Notes: generated by a model not told the origin, from the letters alone. 64,000 nucleotides of DNA from MM2 sp035460165 (GCA_035460165.1 DATHWW010000024.1:124001-188000), one strand, 5' to 3'. Numbered from the stretch's first letter, positions 9,806 to 19,351 are shown. Translations and numbers: made by a program.

Positions 9806-10620
9806 GCCTGGCTCAGTATGGCGTGATAAACGGGAAAATAGAAGAGCGCCAAAGGGAGGGTGGAAGTCAGACCGTCAATACGGTCCAGCACGCCACCGTG
9901 GCCCGGCAGCAGATTTCCGCTATCCTTGAGACCTGCCTGGCGCTTCAGCAGCGATTCGAACAAATCACCGACGATACTCAATACGGTCAGCATCAACAGA
10001 GCCGCAACCAGCCAGTAGCTCAACTCGAAAGCCGCACTCAACACCACGCCATAAATCGCGACGCCTATCAATGCCCCCGCGACGCCTTCCCATGTTTTTC
10101 CGGGGCTAATGGCCGGAGCAAGTTTGCGCCGGCCGAATTTTTTCCCGGCGAAGTATGCTGCGGTATCCGCCACCCAAACCGTCATCATTACTGCAAGCAG
10201 CAATAACGGGCTGACGCGCCGCAACCCATCCAGTGCAATCCAGGTTGGCAGCAATACGAGCAACCCGATAATTGCCATGAACATCTGATTTTTTATTTGA
10301 TGCTGAACGACCAGCCACCCCGGCACCATCACCACCCAGAAAAGTGTCAGGATGCCGATCAGCCATAAACCTATCTGCCCGTCGCCGAGCATGCCGAAAT
10401 TGGTATATTTCCACAGCAGGAATGCACCGAGCATGATCGTGATGCCGATAAAGATGCGGGTGGCTGCAGGCTTCAGACGAATCAGCACCGCCCACTCCCA
10501 GGCGCCCATGCAAATGACCGCCAGCATCAGCAATGACCATTGAAAATCGGACAGATAGAACAAGGCAGCCAGAAAAAGAACGAACAGCACCAGAGCCGTT
10601 CCGACTCGCTGCTTAAGCAT
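9802..10620 (-). CDS. cdsA: Phosphatidate cytidylyltransferase
   Basis: 272 residues with about eight hydrophobic membrane segments. CdsA makes CDP-diacylglycerol from phosphatidic acid and CTP, the branch point of phospholipid synthesis. The family signature near the C-terminus is intact: SLLKRQAGLKD followed by LLPGHGGVLDRID. It overlaps dxr by 4 nt and uppS by 8 nt, so the three are probably translationally coupled. Confidence 0.96.
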   Translation of the reverse strand: MLKQRVGTALVLFVLFLAALFYLSDFQWSLLMLAVICMGAWEWAVLIRLKPAATRIFIGITIMLGAFLLWKYTNFGMLGDGQIGLWLIGILTLFWVVMVPGWLVVQHQIKNQMFMAIIGLLVLLPTWIALDGLRRVSPLLLLAVMMTVWVADTAAYFAGKKFGRRKLAPAISPGKTWEGVAGALIGVAIYGVVLSAAFELSYWLVAALLMLTVLSIVGDLFESLLKRQAGLKDSGNLLPGHGGVLDRIDGLTSTLPLALFYFPVYHAILSQA

Positions 10621-11368
10621 TGCTGGTCACCTGCTCGCTGGTGCGGCCAAAGCGACGCTCACGCTGGCGATAGGATATCAGGGCATGATTGAATGCATGT
10701 TCGTCGAAATCCGGCCAGAGCGTATCTGTAAAATAGAGTTCGGTATACGCCAACTGCCACAGCAAAAAATTGCTGATGCGTTTTTCTCCGCCGGTGCGTA
10801 TGAAAAGATCCGGTTCGGGAGCGTAATGCATGGAAAGGTAGTCGTCCAAATCGCTTTCCGAAAAGCCATTCACCAACTCAGGCTTGGCGTGCACCATACG
10901 CTGGACAGCTTGATGAATATCCCAGCGCCCGCCGTAATTGGCGGCGATGGTCAAGGTCAGACGCGTGTTGTGCTGGGTAAGCTTTTCAGCCTCATGAATT
11001 TCCTTGAGCAGTTGCGGATCGAAACGGGAGCGATCGCCAATCAGTACCAATCGGATGTGGTTCTGGTGCAATTTGACGACTTCACGCTTGAGCGCTTCCA
11101 TGAACAGTCCCATCAGGAACTTGACTTCATCGGGCGGCCTGCGCCAGTTTTCGCTGCTAAAGGCAAACAAAGTCAGATATTCGACTCCGAGGTTGACGCA
11201 TTGCTTGACTACGTCGCGCACGGTTTCGACGCCGCGCTTGTGGCCCATGACGCGAGGAAGGAAGCGTTTCTTGGCCCAACGCCCGTTGCCGTCCATGATG
11301 ATGGCGATGTGGCGTGGCACTTCGGGCGATTCAGGAATATCTTGTGTGGAACTGGCGAAGAGAGCCAA
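10613..11368 (-). CDS. uppS: Isoprenyl transferase (undecaprenyl diphosphate synthase)
   Basis: 251 residues. UppS extends farnesyl diphosphate with eight cis isoprene units to give the C55 carrier used for peptidoglycan and O-antigen. The signature IIMDGNGRWAKKR contains catalytic D26. RTGGEKRISNFLLWQ and AYTELYF are the C-terminal conserved blocks. The start is TTG at 11368, preceded by AAAGGG at a good spacing. A TACAAT hexamer at 11390-11395 (minus strand) in the 73-nt gap after frr could be a weak internal promoter. Confidence 0.96.
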   Translation of the reverse strand: MALFASSTQDIPESPEVPRHIAIIMDGNGRWAKKRFLPRVMGHKRGVETVRDVVKQCVNLGVEYLTLFAFSSENWRRPPDEVKFLMGLFMEALKREVVKLHQNHIRLVLIGDRSRFDPQLLKEIHEAEKLTQHNTRLTLTIAANYGGRWDIHQAVQRMVHAKPELVNGFSESDLDDYLSMHYAPEPDLFIRTGGEKRISNFLLWQLAYTELYFTDTLWPDFDEHAFNHALISYRQRERRFGRTSEQVTSNA

Positions 11369-11441
11369 AGCTACCCTTTCAACAGAATAATTGTAGTGCA
11401 GTCAGACAAGGGAAAACCAAGCAGATTCACCCCTGTCAGAC

Positions 11442-11999
11442 CTAGATTGCCATCAGATCCGCTTCTTTGGCCTGAAGTGCCTTGTCCACTTCTGCGACAT
11501 ATTTGTCGGTCAGCTTCTGAATTTCGTCCTGTGCGCGGCGCTCATCATCCTCGCTGATTTCCTTGTCCTTGAGCAGCTTTTTGAGCTGATCATTGGCATC
11601 GCGGCGCACATTGCGCACCGAAACCTTCGCATCCTCGCCTTCACCGCGCACCACCTTGATCAGGTCACGACGGCGCTCTTCGGTTAATGCGGGCATGGGT
11701 ACGCGTATCATGTCGCCGCTATTGGAAGGGTTAAGACCGAGATCGGAGTCGCGAATAGCCTTTTCAATCTTGGCCAGCATCGGCTTTTCCCATACTTGCA
11801 CGGTGATCGTGCGGGCATCTGCGAGCCCAACGCTACCAACCTGCCCAATGGGTACCATGCTGCCGTAGTACTCGACCATCACATGATCAAGCAAGCCTGC
11901 GTGAGCGCGGCCGGTACGCACTTTGCCAAGATCGCTCTTCAGCACTTCAAGAGCGCGTTGCATCTTTTGTTCTGCGGTTTTCTTGATGTCATTCAGCAT
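11442..11999 (-). CDS. frr: Ribosome recycling factor
   Basis: 185 residues, exactly the family length. RRF splits post-termination ribosomes together with EF-G. The sequence is typical throughout: KVRTGRAHAGLLDHVMVEYYG, then LNPSNSGDMIRVPMPALTEERR, and a C-terminal helix with DDERRAQDEIQKLTDKY. It lies 17 nt after pyrH, in the universal rpsB-tsf-pyrH-frr order. Confidence 0.97.
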   Translation of the reverse strand: MLNDIKKTAEQKMQRALEVLKSDLGKVRTGRAHAGLLDHVMVEYYGSMVPIGQVGSVGLADARTITVQVWEKPMLAKIEKAIRDSDLGLNPSNSGDMIRVPMPALTEERRRDLIKVVRGEGEDAKVSVRNVRRDANDQLKKLLKDKEISEDDERRAQDEIQKLTDKYVAEVDKALQAKEADLMAI

Positions 12000-12016
12000 G
12001 TCGGTCTCCTCAAAAA

Positions 12017-12733
12017 CTAGGGTAGCACATGCGTGCCTTCATCTTCGCCCATCACCACGCGCTTGAGCGCGCCCTGCTTGAAGATGCTGAACACGCAGAT
12101 CGGCAGCTGCTGATCGCGGCACAATGTCAGCGCGGTGGCATCCATGACCTTGAGATTCTTGATGATCGCTTCGTCGAACGTCAGCGTCTTGTAGCGCATC
12201 GCATCCGGATGCGTCTTGGGATCATCGGTATAGACGCCATCCACCTTGGTTGCCTTTAGGACGATGTCGGCATTCATTTCCATACCGCGCAGCGCGGCAG
12301 CAGTATCGGTGGTAAAGAACGGGTTGCCGGTACCGGCACCGAAAATGACCACGCGCCCCTCTTCCAGGTAGCGGATGGCCTTGCCGCGAATATAGGGCTC
12401 GGCCACCTGCTCGATATTCAGCGCGGATTGCACGCGGCTGACCAGCCCGATTTGACGCATGGCGTCCTGCAACGCCAGGGCGTTCATCACTGTCGCCATC
12501 ATGCCCATGTAATCGGCCGTGGCCCGGTCCATGCCGGCAGCCGCCGGCGCGACGCCGCGAAAAATATTACCCCCGCCTATCACCACCCCGACCTCGACAC
12601 CGAGATCGACCACTTCCTTGATCTCGGCGACGATGCGCTCGATGGTGGCACGGTTGATACCATAACTATCCTCGCCCATCAGGGCTTCACCGGACAGTTT
12701 GAGCAGAATGCGTTTGAAGGCGGGGGTCGTCAT
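12017..12733 (-). CDS. pyrH: UMP kinase
   Basis: 238 residues, hexameric amino-acid-kinase family enzyme that phosphorylates UMP to UDP. The N-terminal LLKLSGEALMG motif (11-20), VVIGGGNIFRG and AGTGNPFFTTDTAAALR are all present. It starts 7 nt after the tsf stop and belongs to the same transcript. Confidence 0.97.
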   Translation of the reverse strand: MTTPAFKRILLKLSGEALMGEDSYGINRATIERIVAEIKEVVDLGVEVGVVIGGGNIFRGVAPAAAGMDRATADYMGMMATVMNALALQDAMRQIGLVSRVQSALNIEQVAEPYIRGKAIRYLEEGRVVIFGAGTGNPFFTTDTAAALRGMEMNADIVLKATKVDGVYTDDPKTHPDAMRYKTLTFDEAIIKNLKVMDATALTLCRDQQLPICVFSIFKQGALKRVVMGEDEGTHVLP

Positions 12734-12740
12734 GCGCGGA

Positions 12741-13622
12741 TTATACCTTGGCAGCAGCAGCCACTTCGGCAGCGAAATCCGTCACCTTCTTCTCGATGCC
12801 TTCGCCTACGACATACATCGTAAAGCCGGCCACGCTGGCACCCTTGGACTTCAGCAGTTGCTCAATGGTTTGCTTGCCGTCTTCAGCCTTGACGAACACC
12901 TGGTTCAGCAGGGTCACGTCCTTCAGGAACTTCTGCACGGTACCTTCGGCGATCTTTTCCAGCATCGCTTCCGGCTTGCCGGCTTCCTTGGCCTTTTCGA
13001 TCGCCACGCGGCGCTCGGCTTCGATCAGTGCCGCATCGACGCCGGAGGCATCCAGCGACTTCGGCTTGGCGGCAGCGATGTGCATCGCGATGTCCTTGGC
13101 CAGCATTTCATCACCGCCCACCAGGTCCACCAGCACGCCGATCTTGCCGCCGTGCACGTAGCTCGACAGCTTGCCTTGTGCCGGAACGCGCACGAAACGG
13201 CGCACGGTCATGTTTTCACCAATCTTGCCGACCATCTGCGCACGCACTTCGTCAGCGGTGGAGTCGCCGATCTTCAGCGCGGACAGTGCTTCGACGTCCG
13301 CCGGGTTGTTGTTGGCGACCAGATCGGCCAGGTTGCGGGTCAGTGCCAGGAAATCGTCGTTCTTGGCGACGAAGTCGGTTTCACAGTTGACTTCGACCAT
13401 GGAACCCAGCTTGCCGTCGGCGCTGATGTAGATGCCGACGGTGCCTTCCGCAGCCACGCGGCCGGCGGCCTTGCTCGCCTTGTTGCCGAAACGCACGCGC
13501 AGGATTTCTTCCGCACGGGTCATGTCGCCTTCCGCTTCGGTCAGCGCTTTCTTGCAATCCATCATCGGGGCATCGGTGCGCTCGCGCAGCTCCTTCACCA
13601 TGCCTGCGGTAATTTCCGCCAT
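12741..13622 (-). CDS. tsf: Translation elongation factor Ts
   Basis: 293 residues. EF-Ts is the nucleotide exchange factor of EF-Tu. It has an N-terminal UBA-like domain with TDAPMMDCKKAL (from residue 16) and a core domain with NCETDFVAKNDDF. The start at 13622 has AAGGAGA at good spacing; the open frame extends 63 nt further upstream without a plausible start. A terminator-like hairpin separates it from rpsB, so expression may be partly attenuated. Confidence 0.97.
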   Translation of the reverse strand: MAEITAGMVKELRERTDAPMMDCKKALTEAEGDMTRAEEILRVRFGNKASKAAGRVAAEGTVGIYISADGKLGSMVEVNCETDFVAKNDDFLALTRNLADLVANNNPADVEALSALKIGDSTADEVRAQMVGKIGENMTVRRFVRVPAQGKLSSYVHGGKIGVLVDLVGGDEMLAKDIAMHIAAAKPKSLDASGVDAALIEAERRVAIEKAKEAGKPEAMLEKIAEGTVQKFLKDVTLLNQVFVKAEDGKQTIEQLLKSKGASVAGFTMYVVGEGIEKKVTDFAAEVAAAAKV

Positions 13623-13696
13623 AATCTTCTCCTTACAAAATTCGGATCCCCGGTCATCCGCGGGGAAATCTAAAAAGTCCCGCAACTTGCGGGTAC

Positions 13697-13722
13697 AAAA
13701 AAGGGGCTTAACGCCCCTTTTT
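13697..13722 (-). terminator. Terminator-like hairpin between rpsB and tsf (attenuator)
   Basis: On the minus strand, just after the rpsB stop, AAAAAGGGGC and GCCCCTTTTTT form a 5-bp GC stem extended by A-T pairs, with a 5-nt loop and a T-run. This looks like an intrinsic terminator inside the rpsB-tsf operon. A second short palindrome (CCCGCAAGTTGCGGG) follows at 13679-13693. Partial termination here would make more S2 than EF-Ts mRNA. Confidence 0.7.
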
Positions 13723-13728
13723 CAGGGT

Positions 13729-14472
13729 TTACTCTGCTGCCGGCTCTTCGACGAACTCTTCTTCAACACCCGCCTTGACGATTTCGTTCAAGGACTGGCT
13801 GCGGCCTTCCAGCACTGCGTCGGCAATGCCGCGAGCATACAGGCGGATGGCACGGCTGGAGTCGTCGTTACCCGGAACGACGTAAGCCACGCCTTCGGGA
13901 GAGTTATTGGTATCGACAATGCCGATCACCGGAATGCCGAGCTTGCCGGCTTCGGTAACGGCACCGGACTCATGGCCGACGTCGATGATGAAGATAGCAT
14001 CGGGCAGGCCGCCCATTTCCTTGATGCCGCCGATGGAGCGCTCGAGCTTCTCGATTTCGCGCTTGTAGCCGAGGATTTCCTTCTTGCCCAGGCGTTCGAA
14101 GCTGCCATCTTCCATCATGGCTTGATAGTCGGCCAGGCGCTTGATGGATTGCTTAACCGTCTTGAAGTTGGTCAGCATGCCGCCCAGCCAGCGATGGTTG
14201 ACGTATGCGCAGTTGGCGCGAGCGGCTTCTTCCTTGACGATGTCGCGCGCCTGGCGCTTGGTGCCGACGAACAGGATGCGGCCCTTGTTGGCGGCGATCT
14301 GACGCACGTACTTCAGCGCGTCTTCGAACATCGGCAGGGTTTTTTCGAGGTTGACGATATGGATCTTGTTACGGTCGCCGAAAATAAACGGCGCCATACG
14401 AGGGTTCCAGTAACGGGTCTGGTGGCCGAAGTGCACCCCGGCTTCCAGCATTTGACGCATGGTCACGGACAT
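13729..14472 (-). CDS. rpsB: 30S ribosomal protein S2
   Basis: 247 residues from the second ATG. S2 binds the 30S subunit head and is needed for S1 binding. The start MSVTMRQMLEAGVHFGHQ is the family start. An ATG two codons earlier (14478) abuts the GGAGA ribosome binding site and cannot be used well, while 14472 has correct spacing. The C-terminal tail is acidic (ending EEEFVEEPAAE). It is the first gene of the long minus-strand envelope superoperon and is divergent from map. Confidence 0.97.
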   Translation of the reverse strand: MSVTMRQMLEAGVHFGHQTRYWNPRMAPFIFGDRNKIHIVNLEKTLPMFEDALKYVRQIAANKGRILFVGTKRQARDIVKEEAARANCAYVNHRWLGGMLTNFKTVKQSIKRLADYQAMMEDGSFERLGKKEILGYKREIEKLERSIGGIKEMGGLPDAIFIIDVGHESGAVTEAGKLGIPVIGIVDTNNSPEGVAYVVPGNDDSSRAIRLYARGIADAVLEGRSQSLNEIVKAGVEEEFVEEPAAE

Positions 14473-14645
14473 TTTCATTCTCCTGTATAAGGTTAAGCCT
14501 CCACACGCCCCCAGAAACCCGATATGGGCACCCTATACGTGAGCGTGTGTGGGAATTTCCCGTTCAATTTAAACGGGCGGCGTATGCTACCATAAACGCC
14601 TCGTTCCATTCAAGGCAAAACCTAGGAAATCAGCGGCAACCACTC

Positions 14646-15449
14646 ATGTCCATTACCATTAAAAACGACACTGACATTGAAAAAATGCGCATCGCGGGAC
14701 GACTTGCTTCCGAGGTGCTCGATTATATTACTCCGTTCGTTACGCCGGGCGTGACTACTGGCGAACTGGACAAGCTCTGCCATGATTACATGGTCAATGT
14801 ACAGGGCACGATCCCCGCCCCGCTCAACTACGCCCCACCGGGCCATATCCCTTATCCGAAATCGATCTGCACCTCGGTCAACCAGCAGGTCTGCCATGGC
14901 GTGCCGGGTGAGAAAATTCTGAAAAGCGGCGACATCGTCAACCTGGACATCACCGTGATCAAGGAGGGTTATCACGGCGACACCAGCCGCATGTTCTGCG
15001 TCGGCACGCCTTCGATCCAGGCCCAGCGCTTGTGCGACATCACCTACGAATGCATGTGGCTGGGCATCGCCCAAGTCCGCCCTGGTGCCACACTGGGCGA
15101 CATCGGCCACGTCATCCAGAAGCATGCCGAGGGCAGCGGCTACTCCGTCGTGCGCGAATTCTGCGGTCACGGCATCGGCAAGAAGTTCCATGAAGATCCG
15201 CAGGTGCTGCACTACGGCAGGCCCGGCACCGGTCTCAAGCTGCAACAGGGCATGATGTTCACCATCGAACCCATGATCAACGCCGGCAAGCGCGATATCC
15301 GCCAGATGGGCGACGGCTGGAGCATAGTCACCAAGGACCGCAGCCTGTCGGCGCAATGGGAGCACACCATTCTGGTAACCGCCGACGGCTATGAGGTCAT
15401 GACGGTATCGGCCGGATCGCCACCGCCGCCCGCTTTCATCCGCACCTGA
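14646..15449 (+). CDS. map: Methionine aminopeptidase, type I
   Basis: 267 residues. It removes the initiator Met from nascent proteins after deformylation. Metal ligands are visible: D101 (NLDITV), D112 (HGDTSR), H175 (CGHGIGKKFHE), a Glu in MFTIEPMIN and a Glu in QWEHTILV. The ATG at 14646 gives the standard start MSITIKNDTDIEKMR; the frame runs 99 nt further upstream but without family-like residues. It is divergent from rpsB, as in E. coli, and is followed by glnD. Confidence 0.97.
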   Translation: MSITIKNDTDIEKMRIAGRLASEVLDYITPFVTPGVTTGELDKLCHDYMVNVQGTIPAPLNYAPPGHIPYPKSICTSVNQQVCHGVPGEKILKSGDIVNLDITVIKEGYHGDTSRMFCVGTPSIQAQRLCDITYECMWLGIAQVRPGATLGDIGHVIQKHAEGSGYSVVREFCGHGIGKKFHEDPQVLHYGRPGTGLKLQQGMMFTIEPMINAGKRDIRQMGDGWSIVTKDRSLSAQWEHTILVTADGYEVMTVSAGSPPPPAFIRT

Positions 15450-15453
15450 TATC

Positions 15454-18009
15454 TTGAGTAAAGGCATCGATTACTGGCGCCAACGGCTTCAATCCCGCCA
15501 GTCCGAATTGCGTGCCGCATTCACTGGCGTGGCCGATACGGCACGCCTATTGAAGCAGCACTCCCGCCTGGTCGATGACCTGTTGCGCGATTTGTGGCAG
15601 CAAACGGCAATTCCGCACACCCTTTGCTTGTGCGCCGTCGGTGGCTATGGGCGGGGTGAGTTGTTTCCCTACTCCGATGTCGATTTGCTGATCCTGCTGC
15701 CCAACGATCACGACGCGGCGTTCGACAAGCAGCTCGAACCGCTGATCGGGATGTTTTGGGATATCGGCCTTGCTGTCGGCCATAGTGTTCGCTCCCTGGA
15801 AGAGTGCGTGGATGAAGCCGCGCGTGACGTCACGGTACGCACCAACCTGCTCGAAGCGCGGCACATTGTCGGCGACAAGACGCTGTTTCATGGCATGCAA
15901 TCGCAGCTCTTCTCGCAGCTCAAGCCGGAGGAATTCCTGCATGACAAAATGCTGGAACAAAAGCAGCGCCATGCGCGCTTCAACGACACCGCCTATAACC
16001 TCGAACCCAACGTCAAGGAAAGCCCAGGCGGGTTGCGCGACCTGCAAAATATTCTGTGGATCAGCCATGCCGCAGGTTTGGGAAACAGCTGGAATGCGCT
16101 CGCCGAAAATGGCCTGATCACGCATAAGGAAGCTCGCCAGATACGCCGCCAGGAGCTTTTCATGCAGATGCTGCGTACGCGACTGCATTACCTGGCGCGG
16201 CGACGCGAGGATCGCCTGCTTTTCGACTTTCAGAACGAGCTTGCGCAGCAACTAGTCTTGATAGGCACTCCCAAGAAACGCGCGAGCGAGCAAATGATGC
16301 AGCGCTTCTATCGCAGCGCCAAGTTCATTCGCTTGATGAACGAGATACTGTTGCAGGCATTGCAAGAGCGCATCCTGCCCTATCAACCCGCGCCTGTTGC
16401 TATCAATCAGCGCTTCCATGCGCATAACGGCTTGCTTGAAACGCGCCTTCCCAATTTGCTGCAACAGGAACCGAGCGCCATTCTTGAAAGCTTTCTGCTG
16501 TTACAGCAGCACCCCGAACTGCAGGGTTTCAGCGCGGGCATGCTGCGCAATCTGTGGCGGGTGAAAAACCTCGTCAACCGCGATTTCCGCATGGACGTGC
16601 GCAACCGACGGCTTTTCATGGAGATCCTGCGCCAACCGCATGGGCTGACCGCCGTACTACGGCAGATGAATCGCTACGGCATTCTGGGCCGCTACATTCC
16701 CGCTTTCGGCCGCATCGAAGGGCAGATGCAGCATGACCTGTTTCATGTCTATACCGTCGACGAGCATATTCTCAACGTATTGCGTAATCTGCGCCGCTTC
16801 CTGCTTCCCGAGCATGCACATGAATTCCCTTTATGCAGCCGCTTGATGGAGTCTTTCGCGAAGCCGGAACTGCTTTATCTCGCGGCGCTGTTCCATGACA
16901 TTGCCAAGGGTCGCGGCGGCGACCACTCGACGCTGGGCACAGCCGACGCGCGACGCTTCTGCAAACATCACGGGCTGCCCAAGGAAGACACGGCTTTGGT
17001 CGCATGGCTAGTCGAGCAACACTTGGTCATGTCCAGAACCGCACAAAAATCGGACTTGAGCGATCCCTCAGTCATCGAAAACTTCGCCGGCATTGTAGGT
17101 ACCGAATACCGGCTCACCGCCCTGTATCTGTTGACCGTCGCCGATATCCGCGGAACCAGCCCCGCGGTGTGGAATGCCTGGAAAGCCAAATTGCTGGAGA
17201 ACCTGTTTCTCGCCACGCGACGCTTGATTCAAGGGAGCGCTGCCACCCCGGATGCCGAAGTAGCGGCACGCCAGCAACAGGCAGCCGAGCGCTTGAGTCA
17301 TTACGCCGTGATGCCGGGTTCGTACAAGGAGCTTTGGGAGAAATTCGGCCGCAATTATTTCCTGCGTCACGAGAGTCATGAAATAGGCTGGCACACGCGG
17401 CTTTTGCTCGCCCATATAAACACCGAGAAACCGGTGGTACGGGCCCGGCTCAGCCCGGCCGGCGACGGTATCCAGGTGATGATTTATACGCATGATCGCG
17501 ATGACCTGTTTGCGCGCATTTGCGGCTTTTTCGAGCGTGCCGGATATAACATTGTCGAAGCGCGGATCTACACTACTCTGCATGGTTACGCCCTGGACAG
17601 CTTTCTGGTGCTCGACGAGAGCAACAATGCCGTGCGTTATCGCGATTTACTGAGTTACATCGAATACGAGTTGACGCAGCAACTGGAGAGCGCACAGGGC
17701 CCGCTGGAGCCGCTGGAAGGTCGCGTCAGCCGACAGCTGAAGCATTTTCCGATCAAACCCATCGTCACGCTGGAAGCCGAAAAAACCGGGAATAATCACC
17801 AGCTATCCATCGTGGCCGGCGATCGTCCCGGCCTACTGTCGCGTATCGCGCAGTGCTTGCTGCGCAATAAAGTGCAGTTGCATACGGCCAAGATCAATAC
17901 GCTGGGGAATCGTGCTGAGGATACCTTCCTGATATCCGGTCAGCATGGTGACCGCTTGCCGATTGAGGTCGTTGAAGTACTGGAAACAGAATTAACCCGG
18001 CAACTTTGA
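15454..18009 (+). CDS. glnD: Bifunctional uridylyltransferase/uridylyl-removing enzyme (PII)
   Basis: 851 residues, TTG start 4 nt after the map stop, no clear Shine-Dalgarno. GlnD senses glutamine and uridylylates or deuridylylates PII proteins to control nitrogen metabolism. Domains: nucleotidyltransferase with GGYGRGELFPYSDVDLL (residues 63-79), a GlnD-specific helical part, an HD hydrolase domain (LFHDIAKGRGGDHS near residue 480) and two ACT domains at the C-terminus. The 3' end overlaps the convergent FlhB-like gene by 18 nt. Confidence 0.96.
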   Translation: MSKGIDYWRQRLQSRQSELRAAFTGVADTARLLKQHSRLVDDLLRDLWQQTAIPHTLCLCAVGGYGRGELFPYSDVDLLILLPNDHDAAFDKQLEPLIGMFWDIGLAVGHSVRSLEECVDEAARDVTVRTNLLEARHIVGDKTLFHGMQSQLFSQLKPEEFLHDKMLEQKQRHARFNDTAYNLEPNVKESPGGLRDLQNILWISHAAGLGNSWNALAENGLITHKEARQIRRQELFMQMLRTRLHYLARRREDRLLFDFQNELAQQLVLIGTPKKRASEQMMQRFYRSAKFIRLMNEILLQALQERILPYQPAPVAINQRFHAHNGLLETRLPNLLQQEPSAILESFLLLQQHPELQGFSAGMLRNLWRVKNLVNRDFRMDVRNRRLFMEILRQPHGLTAVLRQMNRYGILGRYIPAFGRIEGQMQHDLFHVYTVDEHILNVLRNLRRFLLPEHAHEFPLCSRLMESFAKPELLYLAALFHDIAKGRGGDHSTLGTADARRFCKHHGLPKEDTALVAWLVEQHLVMSRTAQKSDLSDPSVIENFAGIVGTEYRLTALYLLTVADIRGTSPAVWNAWKAKLLENLFLATRRLIQGSAATPDAEVAARQQQAAERLSHYAVMPGSYKELWEKFGRNYFLRHESHEIGWHTRLLLAHINTEKPVVRARLSPAGDGIQVMIYTHDRDDLFARICGFFERAGYNIVEARIYTTLHGYALDSFLVLDESNNAVRYRDLLSYIEYELTQQLESAQGPLEPLEGRVSRQLKHFPIKPIVTLEAEKTGNNHQLSIVAGDRPGLLSRIAQCLLRNKVQLHTAKINTLGNRAEDTFLISGQHGDRLPIEVVEVLETELTRQL

Positions 18010-18300
18010 ACCGAAGGTTGGGGGCATAAGCCCATTGCTCGTTCCGTGCTCCAGCCGATAGATCCATGCCAGCAACTCTGCAACCGCCATATAGAGTTCC
18101 GGAGGAATATGCTGATCGAGGTCAATTTGCATCAGCATCGATACCAATTCGGGAGATTCGTGCACGTAGACGCCAGCATCCTTCGCCCGCTCGATAATCA
18201 CCTGCGCCAGTAGCCCCCTTCCCTTCGCCACCACCTTAGGAGCCGCCTGTCCGGTCTGATAGGCCAATGCAACGGCCAGTTGGCGAGAGTCTTTACTCAT
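17992..18300 (-). CDS. FlhB-like C-terminal domain protein (EscU/YscU/HrcU family)
   Basis: 102 residues matching only the cytoplasmic C-terminal domain of the flagellar export switch FlhB (LAVALAYQTGQAAPKVVAKG, then ERAKDAGVYVHE and a helix ending AWIYRLE). Full FlhB has four membrane helices and an autocleavage motif NPTH just before AVALKY. Here that position reads DSRQ, so self-cleavage is not expected. Stand-alone proteins of this kind are known beside flagellar genes. The start overlaps the FliK-like gene upstream by 8 nt, which suggests a joint role in export or hook-length control; that role is inferred. Confidence 0.85.
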   Translation of the reverse strand: MSKDSRQLAVALAYQTGQAAPKVVAKGRGLLAQVIIERAKDAGVYVHESPELVSMLMQIDLDQHIPPELYMAVAELLAWIYRLEHGTSNGLMPPTFGSKLPG

Positions 18301-19351
18301 GGCGAATATTGACCCCGGTCAATGCAAGCCCGGACGCTTCAAACCGCTCTGCCAGGCTAGCCTGTGCTCTGCGCAGGCGTTCGACGCTAGCTGCATTGTC
18401 CGCCGCGATATCGAGTTGGATCGAGCCATTGACGAATGCCAGCTTGGCACTGACGCCGCCCAGCGAAGGTAGTTGCAGGTTCAGCCGCGTATGCCAATGG
18501 GCAGCCTCCTGCTCGCTTTCCTGCCGGCGCGATGCATCCTCCTCGATTTCCCATTTCATTTCCTGACCGGGCCATACCTGACCTTGCCAGACGATCTGAC
18601 GGCTATCCAGGGTTTGTAATTGCTGCTGCACGATCTGCAGGGATTGCGGATGCACCGGCTCCGATTTTGCCGCCTCGGCATTCAATGCACCCGCGGCAAG
18701 CGCACCCATCTCGGCTGGCTTGTTCGCCAGAACTTGTTTGGGATCGACAGCGGCGCTTTTTTGCGCATCGCCCTGGTCAAGCAACGGTGACAGGCGTCCT
18801 TGCGGCTCCTGCAACAGCGAATCGAGATTACGCTCCCCGCTCAGCCATTGCACCTGGTGCGACTCATAGAACAACCCGCTCTGCGAAACCGCCTGACGCA
18901 GTGATTGAGCCAACACCGCCGTGTCGGAGGGTGGCGCAGTCATCACGGGAATCGCTTTTCCGATTTGCGCCGCCTGCCCTGCCTCTCCGCCTTTTTGCAG
19001 CAACGACCCAATGAACTTGGCCGTGTCGCTGAGTGAAACAGGCGTATTGGCCGGTAGTGTATTTGCGAGATCGCGTGTCAATGCAAAGGTCACGCGCGGA
19101 CTGGACGATAAATACGTCAACTCCAGCGTATCGCCGGCCTGGGTATTGCGTGGAAGATTGAGATCCAGAATCTGGTCACCGACTCTTACTTCGAAACGGC
19201 CATTCGGCAGACTTGCCAGCACATGCGCTGGCAAGCGCTGACCTGGCGTCCACTCTGGCGTCTCCAGCGCGCTTTGCGCCACTTCAATCAGCGGCGGGGC
19301 CGAAGTCTTGATCAGCAGCTGCAGCTGACTCTGGATGTCGTTATGTATCAT
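18293..19351 (-). CDS. FliK-like hook-length control family protein
   Basis: 352 residues. The last 90 residues match the FliK C-terminal domain (GQVWPGQEMKWEIEED, LQLPSLGGVSAKLAFVNGSIQLDI, a helix of ERLRRAQASLAERFEASG). The N-terminal two thirds is Gln/Ala/Pro-rich and has no recognisable fold, as expected for the ruler part of FliK. It may be a second FliK-type protein, since it lies with an FlhB tail homologue and not in a main flagellar operon. It overlaps the downstream FlhB-like gene by 8 nt and the upstream DUF2802 gene by 4 nt. Confidence 0.75.
   Translation of the reverse strand: MIHNDIQSQLQLLIKTSAPPLIEVAQSALETPEWTPGQRLPAHVLASLPNGRFEVRVGDQILDLNLPRNTQAGDTLELTYLSSSPRVTFALTRDLANTLPANTPVSLSDTAKFIGSLLQKGGEAGQAAQIGKAIPVMTAPPSDTAVLAQSLRQAVSQSGLFYESHQVQWLSGERNLDSLLQEPQGRLSPLLDQGDAQKSAAVDPKQVLANKPAEMGALAAGALNAEAAKSEPVHPQSLQIVQQQLQTLDSRQIVWQGQVWPGQEMKWEIEEDASRRQESEQEAAHWHTRLNLQLPSLGGVSAKLAFVNGSIQLDIAADNAASVERLRRAQASLAERFEASGLALTGVNIRHE

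Noticed and set aside
12699..13673. 324-codon plus-strand frame over tsf
   Set aside because: Antisense shadow of a strongly coded translation factor.
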